Shown piece by piece: positions 6,787-14,618 of a stretch of DNA of 39,463 bases. Under the pieces are notes generated by a model that worked only from the letters and a program-made list of their open reading frames with translations, had not been told where the DNA came from and did no database searches. Source of the stretch: Algoriphagus algorifonticola (GTDB lineage: Bacteria; Bacteroidota; Bacteroidia; Cytophagales; Cyclobacteriaceae). Each line of letters begins with the position of its first letter. Positions within the stretch are counted from its first letter, which is position 1. The stretch lies in NCBI RefSeq assembly GCF_007655305.1, contig NZ_VLOG01000019.1:46242-85704 (forward strand), given 5' to 3'. The position numbers and the translations under genes were made by a program.

Positions 6787-7908
6787 TCAAGCCAAACTTT
6801 TCTTTATGATCTTTCTCCCTTTCCAGTATCCCTTCCCCGTTAAACTTTTCATTCCAACTAATAAGACATAAAAAGGATGTGCAAAAGTGGTGAAAAGTAT
6901 CCCTCTTTTCGAAATTGGGAGTTTAAAACTACTCAGGACTTTTCCCAAAGTCATCCATTCCGTGAAAAATTTGATAGTCCAGACTCCAAGAACTAACAAA
7001 ATCCCTGTCCAGCCCTCACCAAATAAAATCAAAGAGCTTAGCCATACCAACTGAATAATAAAAGGAATTAAACTGGCTACACTGTGAGAAAAAGACTGAT
7101 GTTTATCCCATTTAGAGGCCCATCTGGCTCTTTGATTAAGTAATTTTTCCCAGCTTTTCTCAGCTTTAGTCGAAACCAAGCTTTCAGGATTTTTCAAATA
7201 GATACAGGAGTCTGGCCCAAACTTACCATGTATCTTTTTCAACAAAAACTCATCATCGCCGGAAAGGTAATTTTCATTCCCCACATACCCATCCACTGCT
7301 AAAAAGGCGGATTTTCTAAAAGCTAAGTTTGCAGCACTGCACATCAAGGGGTTTTGAGTCTCAAAAGAATAATGAGTCAGCAAAGCGATACTTGCCCAAT
7401 CCAACTTCTGAAATTCATTCAAAAAACTATTTCCACCAAGCACCTGAACGGGTCCTGCTACTAGTTGGGTTTGAGGACTTGAAAAAGCGGCAATGATGAT
7501 TTCCACCCAATTTTCAGGGAAAGCGCAATCCGCATCTGTAGTAAGAATCAGTTCACCCTGGGCCGAGTGAATTCCGGTACTTAGTGCCGCTTTTTTACCT
7601 TCTCCTTTTGAAGTTATCACTTGAACTCGATGATCTTCTCTGAAAGCCTCAAGCAGAATTTCAAAGGAATTATCCTCACTATGATCATTAATCATTAGAA
7701 TTTCCAGATTAGGATAACTTAATTTTTTGAGTTGCGATATCAGAGAAGGCAGATTTTCTACTTCATTTCGGAAGGGAATTAAGAGGCTTACTAAAAAGCT
7801 TTTTGTATGAAGTCCGGCATAGTTCTGAGCTTGTCGCTCCCAATAGAACTTTAATCCCAGCAGCGTCAGGAAATAGAAACAAGCAAAAAGCAGATAAAAA
7901 CTTAGCAT
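6787..7908 (-). CDS. Membrane-associated family 2 glycosyltransferase
   Basis: This 373-residue GT2 enzyme is organised like the one at 3589-4692 but is clearly divergent from it. It has an N-terminal membrane segment (1-20), 'NDHS' (74-77), 'DAD' (125-127), 'SGDDEF' (216-221, catalytic base region), 'QRARW' (259-263), and C-terminal hydrophobic helices (about 277-345). It is the first gene of the minus-strand operon that continues to ansA. Its ATG is only 21 nt from the ruvC start on the other strand, so its promoter must overlap ruvC. Donor and acceptor are unknown. Confidence 0.88.
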   Translation of the reverse strand: MLSFYLLFACFYFLTLLGLKFYWERQAQNYAGLHTKSFLVSLLIPFRNEVENLPSLISQLKKLSYPNLEILMINDHSEDNSFEILLEAFREDHRVQVITSKGEGKKAALSTGIHSAQGELILTTDADCAFPENWVEIIIAAFSSPQTQLVAGPVQVLGGNSFLNEFQKLDWASIALLTHYSFETQNPLMCSAANLAFRKSAFLAVDGYVGNENYLSGDDEFLLKKIHGKFGPDSCIYLKNPESLVSTKAEKSWEKLLNQRARWASKWDKHQSFSHSVASLIPFIIQLVWLSSLILFGEGWTGILLVLGVWTIKFFTEWMTLGKVLSSFKLPISKRGILFTTFAHPFYVLLVGMKSLTGKGYWKGRKIIKKSLA

Positions 7909-7929
7909 CTTTTGGGCTAACTTGCGGAT

Positions 7930-8505
7930 GTGAGTAAAGCAAGCAAAAAAGAATCAAAGGAAAAAATCATTTTGGGGGTTGACCCTGGGACCAATGTCAT
8001 GGGGTATGGGTTGATACTCACAGAAGGAAAGCAATATAAACTCCTGCAGTATGGCGTGATCCATCTTAAAAAGTACGAAACGCATGAGTTGAAACTTAAA
8101 AAGATTTTTGAAAGAATCACAGGGATCATTGATGAGTTTTTACCCGACACTGTCGCCCTAGAGGCCCCCTTTTACGGAGCAAACGTTCAATCCATGCTCA
8201 AATTAGGCAGAGCGCAAGGAGTGGCGATGGCGGCAGCTTTGGCTAGAGAAATTCCCATTACAGAATATTCTCCGAAAAAAGTCAAGCAATCGGTTACAGG
8301 AAATGGCAATGCCTCCAAAGAACAGGTTGCTGCTATGTTGCAAACGCTGTTTAAATTGGAAGAATTACCGAAAATGTTGGATGCCACAGATGCTTTGGCT
8401 GTAGCTTTATGCCATCATTTTCATGAGGGACGAGTTCAGACAAGAGGCAGAAGTGCCGGTTGGAAGTCCTTTATTGAAGAAAATCCTGACAGGATTAAAA
8501 AATAG
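7930..8505 (+). CDS. ruvC: Holliday junction resolvase RuvC
   Basis: RuvC cuts Holliday junctions symmetrically during recombination, working with RuvAB. The 191-residue protein carries the catalytic acidic residues in 'ILGVDPGT' (Asp near residue 18), 'ALEAPFYG' (Glu near 78) and '[12 protein letters not shown]' (two Asp near 150). A Lys/Glu-rich N-terminal extension precedes the core. The start is a GTG at 7930: an ATG at 7928 is followed at once by a stop in another frame, and the next in-frame Met lies inside the conserved core. ruvA and ruvB are not in this window. The C-terminus ends 16 nt before the convergent outer-membrane gene. Confidence 0.93.
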   Translation: MSKASKKESKEKIILGVDPGTNVMGYGLILTEGKQYKLLQYGVIHLKKYETHELKLKKIFERITGIIDEFLPDTVALEAPFYGANVQSMLKLGRAQGVAMAAALAREIPITEYSPKKVKQSVTGNGNASKEQVAAMLQTLFKLEELPKMLDATDALAVALCHHFHEGRVQTRGRSAGWKSFIEENPDRIKK

Positions 8506-8521
8506 ACAGCAGGAAAATTAA

Positions 8522-9082
8522 TCAATAGGTACTGTAAAGGTCAAATGAAACAGAAAGTTTCAAAACCTGATTTTTAACATTTCTACCATAATAATTCAAA
8601 TTAGAAAATCCCATATCGTAACTGATTTGTAAATTCAACTTGGGCACTGGAGATGCACTGATTCCCACAACTCCCGCAAAGTCATTTTGCTCCAGAACAT
8701 TCATATCAGTTTGCACATCTCCTGGCTCTTCTCTTTTTCTTGAGATTAATTTGCTGTACTGTGGCCCCGCAAAGACGTTCAAAACAGGGAATATGTAAAG
8801 TCTTACCAGTAGAGGGAAATCCACATAATCCAAACTTTCAGTAACAACAGCTCCGGAGGGAATGGCATTAGTTTCAAAGCCTCTTTGGGAAAATTGCACT
8901 CCTGGCTCAATTGCTAAAGACTCGGTTCCCAAGGTATAATAAACCCCTCCATGGAATCCTGGATTTGCTTTATAATTAGTATCTGAAAAATTGGAAGATG
9001 AAAAACCAGCTCTCAATCCAAATTGAGCATGGGAGGCTGAAATCAATCCAACCACAAAGAATAGCGTTAAAACCTTTCTCAT
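8522..9082 (-). CDS. PorT-type outer-membrane beta-barrel protein
   Basis: The 186-residue protein has a clear signal peptide ending at about 'ASHAQ' (residue 20) and then alternating amphipathic strands ending in an aromatic residue, typical of the small eight-stranded Bacteroidota barrels (OMP_b-brl_2/PorT-like). Signature segments are 'GLRAGFSSSNFS' (near 23), 'IEPGVQFSQRGF' (near 58), 'DFPLLVRLY' and 'FAGPQYSKLI' (near 88-112). It is paralogous to the protein at 12346-12924. Its function is unknown; it is not necessarily a porin. It is divergent from the Crp-like regulator across an 84-nt gap, which makes that regulator a candidate controller. Confidence 0.85.
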   Translation of the reverse strand: MRKVLTLFFVVGLISASHAQFGLRAGFSSSNFSDTNYKANPGFHGGVYYTLGTESLAIEPGVQFSQRGFETNAIPSGAVVTESLDYVDFPLLVRLYIFPVLNVFAGPQYSKLISRKREEPGDVQTDMNVLEQNDFAGVVGISASPVPKLNLQISYDMGFSNLNYYGRNVKNQVLKLSVSFDLYSTY

Positions 9083-9166
9083 ATGTTCATTATGTTTTAA
9101 ATTTCCATAAAACTAACTGAAGCACATTATTTAAAAGTATTTCGGTTGATTTTTTTAATTTGTGCT

Positions 9167-9730
9167 ATGAAACAATCAACGGGCCTCTTTGAAAATATTA
9201 CTACTGTCAGTGAAGCGACTAGAGTAGGTTTTATTTCAAAATTAGAAGAAATCAAAGCTGAAAAAGGTTTTAAGCTGGAACAAGAAGGTCATGTTAGTGG
9301 CTATTTATATTATATTTCTGAAGGCTCTGCAAGAAGCTATTATACCCGTGAAAACAGAGATATCACGGTTTCTTTCTCTTTGGAGGGAGAGTTTGTTACT
9401 GCTATGCACTCGTTTATCACGAGAAGTCCCAGCTACGAAACCATTGAAACTTTGGAAAAATCATTGCTGTACCGGATTTCACATCAGAATTTACAACAAT
9501 GCTTTGTGGAATTTCCGGAAATGGAAAGGGCTTACAGGATCATATTAGAGAAATATTACATCGCGCTTGAGGAGCAATTAATCTTCTCCAAATTCAAATC
9601 AGCCAAAGACCGATATCTGGAGTTGATGGATAAAAAGCCCAAAATCATTCAAAAGGCTTCGGTTGGACAAATCGCTTCGTTTTTGGATATGACTATTGAG
9701 ACCTTAAGTAGAATCCGGGCGAGAATTTGA
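9167..9730 (+). CDS. Crp/Fnr-family transcriptional regulator
   Basis: This 187-residue protein has an N-terminal cyclic-nucleotide-binding-like beta-roll (about 25-115), a dimerisation helix (about 115-145) and a C-terminal helix-turn-helix whose recognition part is 'QIASFLDMTIETLSRIRARI'. It ends soon after the recognition helix, as is common in Bacteroidota members. The cysteine set needed for an Fnr iron-sulfur cluster is absent. I chose the ATG at 9167 rather than the weak extension to 9146. It is divergent from the outer-membrane barrel gene and is followed by the beta-helix/cytochrome pair 72 nt downstream. The ligand is unknown. Confidence 0.88.
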   Translation: MKQSTGLFENITTVSEATRVGFISKLEEIKAEKGFKLEQEGHVSGYLYYISEGSARSYYTRENRDITVSFSLEGEFVTAMHSFITRSPSYETIETLEKSLLYRISHQNLQQCFVEFPEMERAYRIILEKYYIALEEQLIFSKFKSAKDRYLELMDKKPKIIQKASVGQIASFLDMTIETLSRIRARI

Positions 9731-9770
9731 AATTTTGACTTTTATCAAGGTCATATAGTCAGGGATGGGT

Positions 9771-9778
9771 TAATTTTG
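9771..9778 (+). promoter_or_regulatory. Candidate -7 element for the beta-helix/diheme pair
   Basis: TAATTTTG matches the Bacteroidota -7 consensus TAnnTTTG exactly and lies 24 nt before the ATG at 9803. No TTG is seen at the usual 19-20 nt upstream, so support rests on the -7 element and position only. Confidence 0.4.
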
Positions 9779-9802
9779 GTATACCCCAGAATTAACCAGC
9801 AC

Positions 9803-11098
9803 ATGAGAAAAATCACCTTTTACCCAGCCCTTCTAGTTTTTATTCTACTATTGATTGGATGCTCGGAATCCAACCATGAGCAACTTTTTGATTCATCCAA
9901 ACTACCCAGAAAAAGTATAGAAGAGGTAGAAAGCATTATTGAAGCTTTTATCATGGCTGAGGATAGTTCTGTAATCGAAATCCCGGAAGGTTTTTATGAA
10001 TTAAACACCCAGCTAATCTTAGACAATAAATCCAATGTCACCATCAAAGGAGCTGGTATGATGAAAACAGTCCTTTCTTTTAGAGGCTTAAAAACCGGTG
10101 GGGAGGGAGTGAAAATTGTTGGGAATAATATCAAAATAGAAGATTTAAGTATAGAAGATGCTCCCGGAGATGGGATTAAAGCACAACACACGGATGGCAT
10201 AGTATTTAGGAAAATCAACGTTACATGGACGAATGGGGATAAGTCAAAAAATGGGACTTATGCAATCTACCCAGTGCAGTGTAAAAATGTAGTCATTGAT
10301 GATTGCGTCGCATCTCATTCCAAGGATGCAGGGATTTATGTAGGCCAGTCAGAAAATATTATTGTTAAAAACTCCTTGGCCTTCGGAAATGTCGCTGGAA
10401 TCGAGATTGAAAATTCTGATAATGCTGAGGTATTTAATAATGTTGCCAGAAATAATTCCGGCGGCATTCTGGTCTTCAATCTTCCAGGTTTGCCTAAGTC
10501 AGATGGAAAAGGAACCAAAATTTACAACAACCAAATTTTGGAGAATAATCATAAGAACTTTGCTACACCTATAGGAGAAGGACCAAACGGAAATACCGTA
10601 ACCATGATCCCTCCTGGTTCAGGCATTGTGTTGCTAGCCGCCAAGGATGTGGAAGTTTTTGGTAATAAAATCCTTAGAAACAAAACCGCCGGAATAGCCA
10701 TAGCCAGTTATCAAATCACCGGTTTTCCTACAGATGCCCCAAACTGGTCTCCGTATACCAGCAATATTTACGTTCATGACAATGAATATGACAGAAGTAA
10801 GGGATTCCCTGATTTGACAAGGGAATTAGGTCAATTGGTCAGTTTGTATAATGCCCATGGGAAAGCCAAAACCCAGGATATTATCTATGATGGCTTTTGG
10901 GATCAGAATCTTTCTAAGACGATCGAAAATAACCCCATGAAGATTTGTATTGAAGAAGCCAATATGTCTGAACTTTTCTTCACACTTTTTGACCTGACAG
11001 GAGGAAAAGAAGAAATTAAATCAAATAAAAACTACCAGCCTTTTACTAATTGCACTGTTTCCATTGCAACTGATACTTCAAAAATTCAAAGCTTATAA
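9803..11098 (+). CDS. Parallel beta-helix repeat lipoprotein
   Basis: This 431-residue lipoprotein has a lipobox 'LLIGC' with Cys20, so it should be anchored in the outer or inner membrane facing the periplasm or surface. From about residue 90 to 320 it shows right-handed beta-helix repeats (PbH1/NosD-like): 'NVTIKGAGM', 'NIKIEDLSIEDAPGDGI', 'NVVIDDCVASHSKDAGIYVG', 'NIIVKNSLAFGNVAGIEIE', 'NAEVFNNVARNNSGGILV'. It belongs to a known uncharacterised family usually encoded beside a diheme-cytochrome partner, as here with a 2-nt gap. Beta-helices often bind or cleave polysaccharides, but no lyase active site can be assigned. The start at 9803 fits the lipoprotein signal. Confidence 0.88.
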   Translation: MRKITFYPALLVFILLLIGCSESNHEQLFDSSKLPRKSIEEVESIIEAFIMAEDSSVIEIPEGFYELNTQLILDNKSNVTIKGAGMMKTVLSFRGLKTGGEGVKIVGNNIKIEDLSIEDAPGDGIKAQHTDGIVFRKINVTWTNGDKSKNGTYAIYPVQCKNVVIDDCVASHSKDAGIYVGQSENIIVKNSLAFGNVAGIEIENSDNAEVFNNVARNNSGGILVFNLPGLPKSDGKGTKIYNNQILENNHKNFATPIGEGPNGNTVTMIPPGSGIVLLAAKDVEVFGNKILRNKTAGIAIASYQITGFPTDAPNWSPYTSNIYVHDNEYDRSKGFPDLTRELGQLVSLYNAHGKAKTQDIIYDGFWDQNLSKTIENNPMKICIEEANMSELFFTLFDLTGGKEEIKSNKNYQPFTNCTVSIATDTSKIQSL

Positions 11099-11100
11099 AC

Positions 11101-12189
11101 ATGATCTTGAACAAGTTCACTTCTTGGATCGCCTTTGGAATTCTTCTATTCGCTAGCTTTTCCTGCAAAAAAGAGACTCTGGAGCAGGTAGTAGCTGAAC
11201 TTCCCGTTGAAGAAGAAAATGCGGATGGGAATTTCCCTTACAAATGGTTATCTACTTACAGCTTTTTTGAAGGTGAGCTAAACAAATTACGCCAAAACTC
11301 AGAGCTTCTAGAGTACTTTCCTGCATCTTCCCTATTTACAGATTATGCATTCAAATCTCGTTTTGTATCCATTCCTAAGGATAGTATCGCTGAAATCATT
11401 GATGGGGAAATCAATTTTCCAGAGGGAACCATATTCATCAAAAACTTCTATTATCCGGAAGATTTCAGGAAACCAGAGGACAAAAAAAGAATTATTGAGA
11501 CTAGACTTTTGATCTTGGGAAGTACGGGCTGGGAAGCTTATCCTTATATTTGGAATGAAGCCCAAACAGATGCTCAGCTCAAGGTGGTTGGCGGACAAAC
11601 AAAGGTAAAATTCACAAATCTGAATGGGAAAGAACAGGTAATTGACTATCTAATCCCCAATAAGAATCAGTGTAAATCCTGTCATAATAAGAATGAACAA
11701 TTAGCCCCGATAGGTGCACAAATCAAACACCTTAATTGGGAAAGAAATGAAGGTGAGACATCCAAAAATCAATTGCTTGTTTGGCAGGAAAAAGGAAAAT
11801 TAAACGGATTTGAAAGTCCCTTAAGCCATCCTAGTCTGAATAATTACGAGGATAAAAATCAATCCCTTAACCTGAGGGCAAGAGCCTATTTAGATATCAA
11901 TTGCGCTCATTGTCACAATGCAGAAGGACCTGCCAGTACTTCAGGGTTATTTTTAGATTATGAAGAAACAGACCCTTTAAAATTGGGGCTGAATAAAACT
12001 CCAGTAGCTGCAGGAAAAGGAGCGGGAAAATTCACTTATGATATTTTACCAGGGAAACCAGATGAATCTATCCTTTTACACAGGATGAAAAGTACTGAGG
12101 TAGGAGTTGCTATGCCTGAAATTGGCAGAACTACTGTCCACGAGGAAGGAATTAAGCTGATTAGGGAGTGGATTTTGTCTTTAAAATAA
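11101..12189 (+). CDS. Diheme c-type cytochrome lipoprotein (SO_2930/HNE_0200-like)
   Basis: The 362-residue protein has a lipoprotein signal ending at 'FASFSC' (Cys22) and two heme c attachment motifs, CKSCH (191-195) and CAHCH (268-272). The late 'PGKPDESILLHRM' and 'VAMPEIGRTTVHEEGIKLIREWI' segments are typical of cytochrome-containing conserved lipoproteins. It is the regular partner of the upstream beta-helix family and is surely co-transcribed with it. The role of the pair is undescribed as far as I know; an oxidoreductase acting on a substrate held by the beta-helix is a guess. A structured repeat starts 1 nt after the stop. Confidence 0.88.
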   Translation: MILNKFTSWIAFGILLFASFSCKKETLEQVVAELPVEEENADGNFPYKWLSTYSFFEGELNKLRQNSELLEYFPASSLFTDYAFKSRFVSIPKDSIAEIIDGEINFPEGTIFIKNFYYPEDFRKPEDKKRIIETRLLILGSTGWEAYPYIWNEAQTDAQLKVVGGQTKVKFTNLNGKEQVIDYLIPNKNQCKSCHNKNEQLAPIGAQIKHLNWERNEGETSKNQLLVWQEKGKLNGFESPLSHPSLNNYEDKNQSLNLRARAYLDINCAHCHNAEGPASTSGLFLDYEETDPLKLGLNKTPVAAGKGAGKFTYDILPGKPDESILLHRMKSTEVGVAMPEIGRTTVHEEGIKLIREWILSLK

Positions 12190-12190
12190 A

Positions 12191-12330
12191 AGAGGCTGTC
12201 TCAGAATTAGCTCTAGTGTCAGCCTGAGCGCCTGCCTGACGCAGGCAGGGAGTCGAAGGCCATTTCTATCGTTGTTGCCCACATTTCGACTTCGCTCAAT
12301 GTGACAAATTGCACTTTTGAGACAGCCTCT
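12191..12330. repeat. Intergenic inverted-repeat element, copy 1 (with inserted palindrome)
   Basis: Perfect 13-bp ends, AGAGGCTGTCTCA (12191-12203) and its complement (12318-12330), enclose a ~114-bp interior. The interior shares long blocks with copy 2 (26074-26194), including CATTTCGACTTCGCTCAATG, followed there as here by TGACAAA. Compared with copy 2 it has a clean 19-bp insertion (12231-12249). It lies between convergent genes and could terminate both transcripts, though it lacks a T-run. Confidence 0.8.
12231..12249. repeat. 19-bp palindrome CCTGCCTG-N3-CAGGCAGG inside repeat copy 1
   Basis: The sequence CCTGCCTGACGCAGGCAGG interrupts the larger repeat between GAGCG and GAGTC. In copy 2 the same flanks are joined directly. 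A near-identical free-standing copy is at 12962-12980. Confidence 0.85.
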
Positions 12331-12345
12331 TGCCTTCTATCGTTT

Positions 12346-12924
12346 TTAAAGAGATATTCCCAAAGAAATTTTAAATCCTCTATTGTAAACATCTGCATCA
12401 CTATCCTTAAAAACCGGAGTCATTCCGAAATCATAAGAACCCTGCAGATTTAGACCTGAGGCAGGATTGAAACCAATTCCAAAAACCAATCCAGTATCTA
12501 AATCCCTGACATTGGAGGTCTGAAGGGAAACCGTAGAACTCCCGAAATCCCCTTCAAATTTGGAATCCAACAAAAATGAAACTTGAGGGCCTGCAAAAAT
12601 ATTGAAGCTATCTCCAGCCTTTAAACGTAATAGCACAGGCACATCAACATAATTCAAAATTGCTCTGCTGTTCAATGCATCATTATTTTGCGTACCCTTC
12701 ACAGAGTAAAATACACCTGGCTCCAAGCTTACAGGGCTATCCGGTAAGAAATTGGCATAAATCCCTGCATGGAATCCTGCTCTATTGGTGTAATCGTTTT
12801 CTGAAACATCACTTCCTCCGAAGTTGAAGAAGTTAACACCTCCTCTAAAACCGATGCCAGACTGAGCTTGGACATTGCTTATCATCAATAAGCCAAACCC
12901 TAAAATCAATAGGTATTTTTTCAT
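12346..12924 (-). CDS. PorT-type outer-membrane beta-barrel protein
   Basis: This 192-residue protein has a signal peptide cleaved near 'NVQAQ' (residue 21) and a small amphipathic barrel. Segments line up with the paralogue at 8522-9082: 'GFRGGVNFFNFGG', 'SLEPGVFYSVKG', 'YVDVPVLLRLK' and 'FAGPQVSFLLDSK', then 'LNLQGSYDFGM'. The protein ends in 'SLGISL', a barrel-like last strand. Function is unknown. It is convergent with the diheme cytochrome gene across repeat copy 1. The region upstream of its start carries a second 19-bp palindrome (12962-12980). Confidence 0.85.
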   Translation of the reverse strand: MKKYLLILGFGLLMISNVQAQSGIGFRGGVNFFNFGGSDVSENDYTNRAGFHAGIYANFLPDSPVSLEPGVFYSVKGTQNNDALNSRAILNYVDVPVLLRLKAGDSFNIFAGPQVSFLLDSKFEGDFGSSTVSLQTSNVRDLDTGLVFGIGFNPASGLNLQGSYDFGMTPVFKDSDADVYNRGFKISLGISL

Positions 12925-12961
12925 ATAATTATAATTTGTCTTTTAAAGGCCATATGGAATC

Positions 12962-12980
12962 CCTGCCTGCGGCAGGCAGG
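12962..12980. repeat. Free-standing 19-bp palindrome CCTGCCTG-N3-CAGGCAGG
   Basis: CCTGCCTGCGGCAGGCAGG differs from the copy at 12231-12249 only in the central bases. It sits 38 bp upstream of the outer-membrane gene start, in the 180-bp gap before the racemase gene end. Apart from this palindrome I see no other feature in the gap 12925-13104. Confidence 0.8.
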
Positions 12981-13104
12981 TCGCATAGGTTATAAGCATT
13001 CCAGTGTGTGTAGGCTCCGACATGCTCGATTTCATGATAAATAAAATAGTTGGTAAGCGAACAAAAGTCCAAAATTGATGCCAATAGCCTAACCAGCTTT
13101 CTAT

Positions 13105-14175
13105 TTATATGACGGTTTTATCCACGTAATTAGAATTCAAAATACCCAATGCCCCCATATATTTGAGGTCAAAAGTCAATTCATCGCCTACGTGATACTT
13201 ATTCGGATTTTCTCCCAAATTGATGATAATCATATCTGAACTAGCACCTAATATTTCTATGCTGGAATCCTTTGGCAATAGATACTTAGGGTCAACATCA
13301 AGAAGCCCTACATCTACAATTGCCCTATATGAGGTCTGTCCGTAGAGGCTTTCATCAATTTCAGCCACTTCTCCCTGAGGATTGGCTGCAAGATTTCCAA
13401 CTGGAAGCAATGGTTTTTCCTGCATTTCGATGATTTCAGCATGCAGTTCAAATACGTCTCCATGCATGCCTTCGATGACTTTTTCTTCAAACAGATCCAC
13501 TCCAAAAAACAGGGTCTCCCCTACTCTAAAGTGATTAATTCCCATTGGCAGTTGATGAGTCAGCATCAGAGGAATAGTCACAGAAGTACCTGCCGAAACC
13601 CAAGGAATCTTTTTATTGAATTTCAGTTCTATGATTTGCTTGTACAGCGAGAGCTGTATCAATTTATCAGTAGAAGGCATTACTCCGTTGAGGCAATTGA
13701 GATTCGTGCCCAAACCTATGATTTCAATATTTGGGAGCTTAAAAACTTCCGAATAGAAATCAACCAACTGTTCTCCCATCACTCCTTCCCGCAGATCACC
13801 GGTTTCAACCATGATAATGATCTTATGCTTTTTATTTTGGAGTACAGCTTCTTCACTGATCCAATGAATAGTCTCCAATTCACTGTTGAGTGAGACATCA
13901 GCAAATTCTACCATTTTGCCCACATTCCTTTTGGATACAGGCTTGATATAAACAGTCTGAACTTCTGGATTCAGCTTCTTGACCATAGCAAGATTGCTGA
14001 TTCGGCTGTCATGAACTTCATCAACCCCAAGGTTGATCAATTCCTGCAAAAAAAGTCTATTACCGCATAGTAGCTTGGAGACTACTCCCCATGCAACGCC
14101 GCTTTCGTTAAATTTCTTTTTAAGGAACTCAAAGTTGTCTTTGAGTTTGGATTTATTTAATGTGAGATAAGCCAT
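13105..14175 (-). CDS. Alanine/ornithine racemase-family PLP enzyme
   Basis: This 356-residue protein has the fold-type III PLP barrel of alanine racemases (residues about 1-230) and a short C-terminal beta domain. The likely PLP lysine is Lys34 in 'GVVSKLLCGN'. The substrate-side block 'RVGETLFFG' (about 225-233) fits the ornithine racemase-like subgroup better than canonical Alr. Known members racemise ornithine or other amino acids; the substrate here cannot be fixed. The gene starts 1 nt after the GNAT stop (TAA-G-ATG), in an operon with a Na+/solute symporter, which suggests import and modification of one amino acid. Confidence 0.83.
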   Translation of the reverse strand: MAYLTLNKSKLKDNFEFLKKKFNESGVAWGVVSKLLCGNRLFLQELINLGVDEVHDSRISNLAMVKKLNPEVQTVYIKPVSKRNVGKMVEFADVSLNSELETIHWISEEAVLQNKKHKIIIMVETGDLREGVMGEQLVDFYSEVFKLPNIEIIGLGTNLNCLNGVMPSTDKLIQLSLYKQIIELKFNKKIPWVSAGTSVTIPLMLTHQLPMGINHFRVGETLFFGVDLFEEKVIEGMHGDVFELHAEIIEMQEKPLLPVGNLAANPQGEVAEIDESLYGQTSYRAIVDVGLLDVDPKYLLPKDSSIEILGASSDMIIINLGENPNKYHVGDELTFDLKYMGALGILNSNYVDKTVI

Positions 14176-14176
14176 C

Positions 14177-14617
14177 TTACTTATTCAATCTCATTTCGAG
14201 GTATTTGTTTGTAAATCCTAGTCTTTCATACAATTTTTTCGCCGGATTGTCCGGTTCTACGTGCAAAGCAATTGCACCATTGGCCATTTTGATAGCCATA
14301 TCCATGATTTTCCCGCCTATGCCTTTTCCTCTTTGGGAAGCATCTACAGCGATATAAACCAGAATATTTTCAGGAATATAACCAGACATACCAGTCTTAT
14401 TCATCACCAAAGTTCCTACAATTTTCCCATTTTCACGAGCAATGACTACAAAGCCACCTGCATGAAGTCCCTGATCAAGTGCATAATCCAAGCACTTCAT
14501 AATATCATCTTTAGGATCTCCATATTTCCCCAAATGCTCAAACAGGAAATCTGCTATTTCATTTTTCTGAAGGAAAGTTGCATTATCAATTGCGGAGAGA
14601 GTTTCTAATTTTATCAT
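14177..14617 (-). CDS. GNAT-family N-acetyltransferase
   Basis: The 146-residue protein is a single GNAT domain that transfers acetyl from acetyl-CoA to an amine. The acetyl-CoA loop 'QRGKGIGGKIM' (about 98-108), the beta-4 strand 'ILVYIAVDASQ' and the C-terminal 'NPAKKLYERLGF' are all clear. I chose the ATG at 14617 because it lies 1 nt after the symporter stop; the extension to 14650 would overlap the symporter. Neighbours are a symporter and an amino-acid racemase, so the acceptor is probably an amino acid or related amine (inference). Confidence 0.88.
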   Translation of the reverse strand: MIKLETLSAIDNATFLQKNEIADFLFEHLGKYGDPKDDIMKCLDYALDQGLHAGGFVVIARENGKIVGTLVMNKTGMSGYIPENILVYIAVDASQRGKGIGGKIMDMAIKMANGAIALHVEPDNPAKKLYERLGFTNKYLEMRLNK

Positions 14618-14618
14618 A

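Noticed and set aside
9083..9166. Promoters and a Crp-type palindrome between the barrel and Crp genes
   Set aside because: Only one-mismatch -7 elements without a matching TTG were found, and there is no clear TGTGA-like dyad.
12219..12401. 60-codon minus-strand frame between the diheme cytochrome and the barrel gene
   Set aside because: It is composed of repeat copy 1 and the end of the neighbouring gene, and has no protein-like features.
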